Shown here piece after piece: positions 63,867 to 64,000 of a DNA stretch of 64,000 nt; positions within the stretch are counted from its first letter, which is position 1, and each line of letters opens with the position of its first letter. A model generated the notes under the pieces. It ran no database searches, was not told the origin of the DNA, and saw only the letters and a program-made list of their open reading frames with translations. Origin of the DNA: Bacteroidota bacterium (GTDB lineage: Bacteria; Bacteroidota; Bacteroidia; Bacteroidales; FEN-979); the NCBI GenBank assembly GCA_026391835.1, contig JAPLDF010000041.1:62001-126000 (forward strand). Reading direction: 5' to 3'. The translations under genes and the position numbers were made by a program.

Positions 63867-64000
63867 CTAAAATGAAATTCCAAAAATAAAAAACACACTC
63901 TGGGCCTGCGGGTTGGTGACGAGCGAAACCTGCACAGGCAGTGAATACTGTGCACTCAACGGAATCTCCTTTTTCGCCATCAAACCAAGGTTGGTCACCC
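63867..64000 (-). CDS. TorF-like outer membrane protein, copy 2 (C-terminal fragment)
   Basis: The minus strand is open from the window edge to a stop at 63867-63869 and encodes 43 residues: VTNLGLMAKKEIPLSAQYSL and on to NPQAQSVFFIFGISF. This lines up with the C-terminus of the TorF-like protein at 17287 (VINTGLTVSKSIV... NPQAESVFLVFGISL): the last 15 residues agree at 11 positions and both end in a hydrophobic barrel strand. The N-terminal part lies outside the window. It is the gene immediately upstream of scpA, 28 bases away. Confidence 0.75.
   Translation of the reverse strand, partial: VTNLGLMAKKEIPLSAQYSLPVQVSLVTNPQAQSVFFIFGISF

Overview
The window reads as a chromosomal segment of a Bacteroidota (Bacteroidetes) bacterium, probably a free-living Bacteroidales-like anaerobe. 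The phylum call rests on several signs: secreted proteins with type IX secretion (T9SS) C-terminal sorting domains, a hybrid two-component sensor fused to AraC, promoters with the TTTG-N20-TAnnTTTG architecture, weak Shine-Dalgarno use, a short Obg and adenylate kinase, and many short intergenic palindromes typical of the phylum. Genus cannot be read from the sequence. No tRNA, rRNA, CRISPR array, transposase or phage structural gene was seen.

Region 1 (1-10815, all plus strand, tightly packed) is the most unusual part. It holds a truncated adenylating enzyme, three free-standing acyl carrier proteins, two KAS III-type condensing enzymes, two short-chain reductases, a metallo-beta-lactamase-fold hydrolase, an AAC(3)-type acyltransferase, two GNAT-like proteins, a sugar aminotransferase, a GtrA-type membrane protein and a membrane-anchored GT2 glycosyltransferase. 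It looks like a small discrete assembly line that loads an acid onto a carrier protein, extends and reduces it, transfers it to an amino sugar and delivers that sugar to the cell surface.

Region 2 (10805-29000) is mostly housekeeping: an MFS transporter, an M1 aminopeptidase, a histidine kinase/LuxR response-regulator pair beside a TorF-like outer membrane protein and an ammonium transporter, a single-domain response regulator, panC-panD-flippase-rfaE2-radA, xseB-xseA, a DEDDh exonuclease and thrA.

Region 3 (29243-53700) is a surface-protein region. A hybrid sensor/regulator is followed by two closely related repeat proteins with S74 chaperone tails that flank a T9SS cargo protein. After a small membrane protein, an FMN-binding protein and an NlpE-META lipoprotein come two giant tandem T9SS beta-helix proteins (about 1640-1650 aa each) with duplicated terminators. 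Upstream of both giant genes is a shared pair of 22-bp-phased repeats, TATTACA-N5-TGTACAG. Next to them lie a membrane-tethered TPR-LuxR regulator and an outer membrane barrel protein.

Region 4 (53700-64000) returns to housekeeping: a PAP2 phosphatase, obgE, adk, hpt/purE (divergent), a DUF4932-like metalloprotein, an O-methyltransferase with an odd insertion, an SRPBCC protein, an M16 peptidase and methylmalonyl-CoA mutase. At the right edge there is the C-terminus of a second TorF-like protein. Intergenic regions carry several palindromic or 8-bp-periodic repeats, and one of them supplies the C-terminus and stop codon of a gene.
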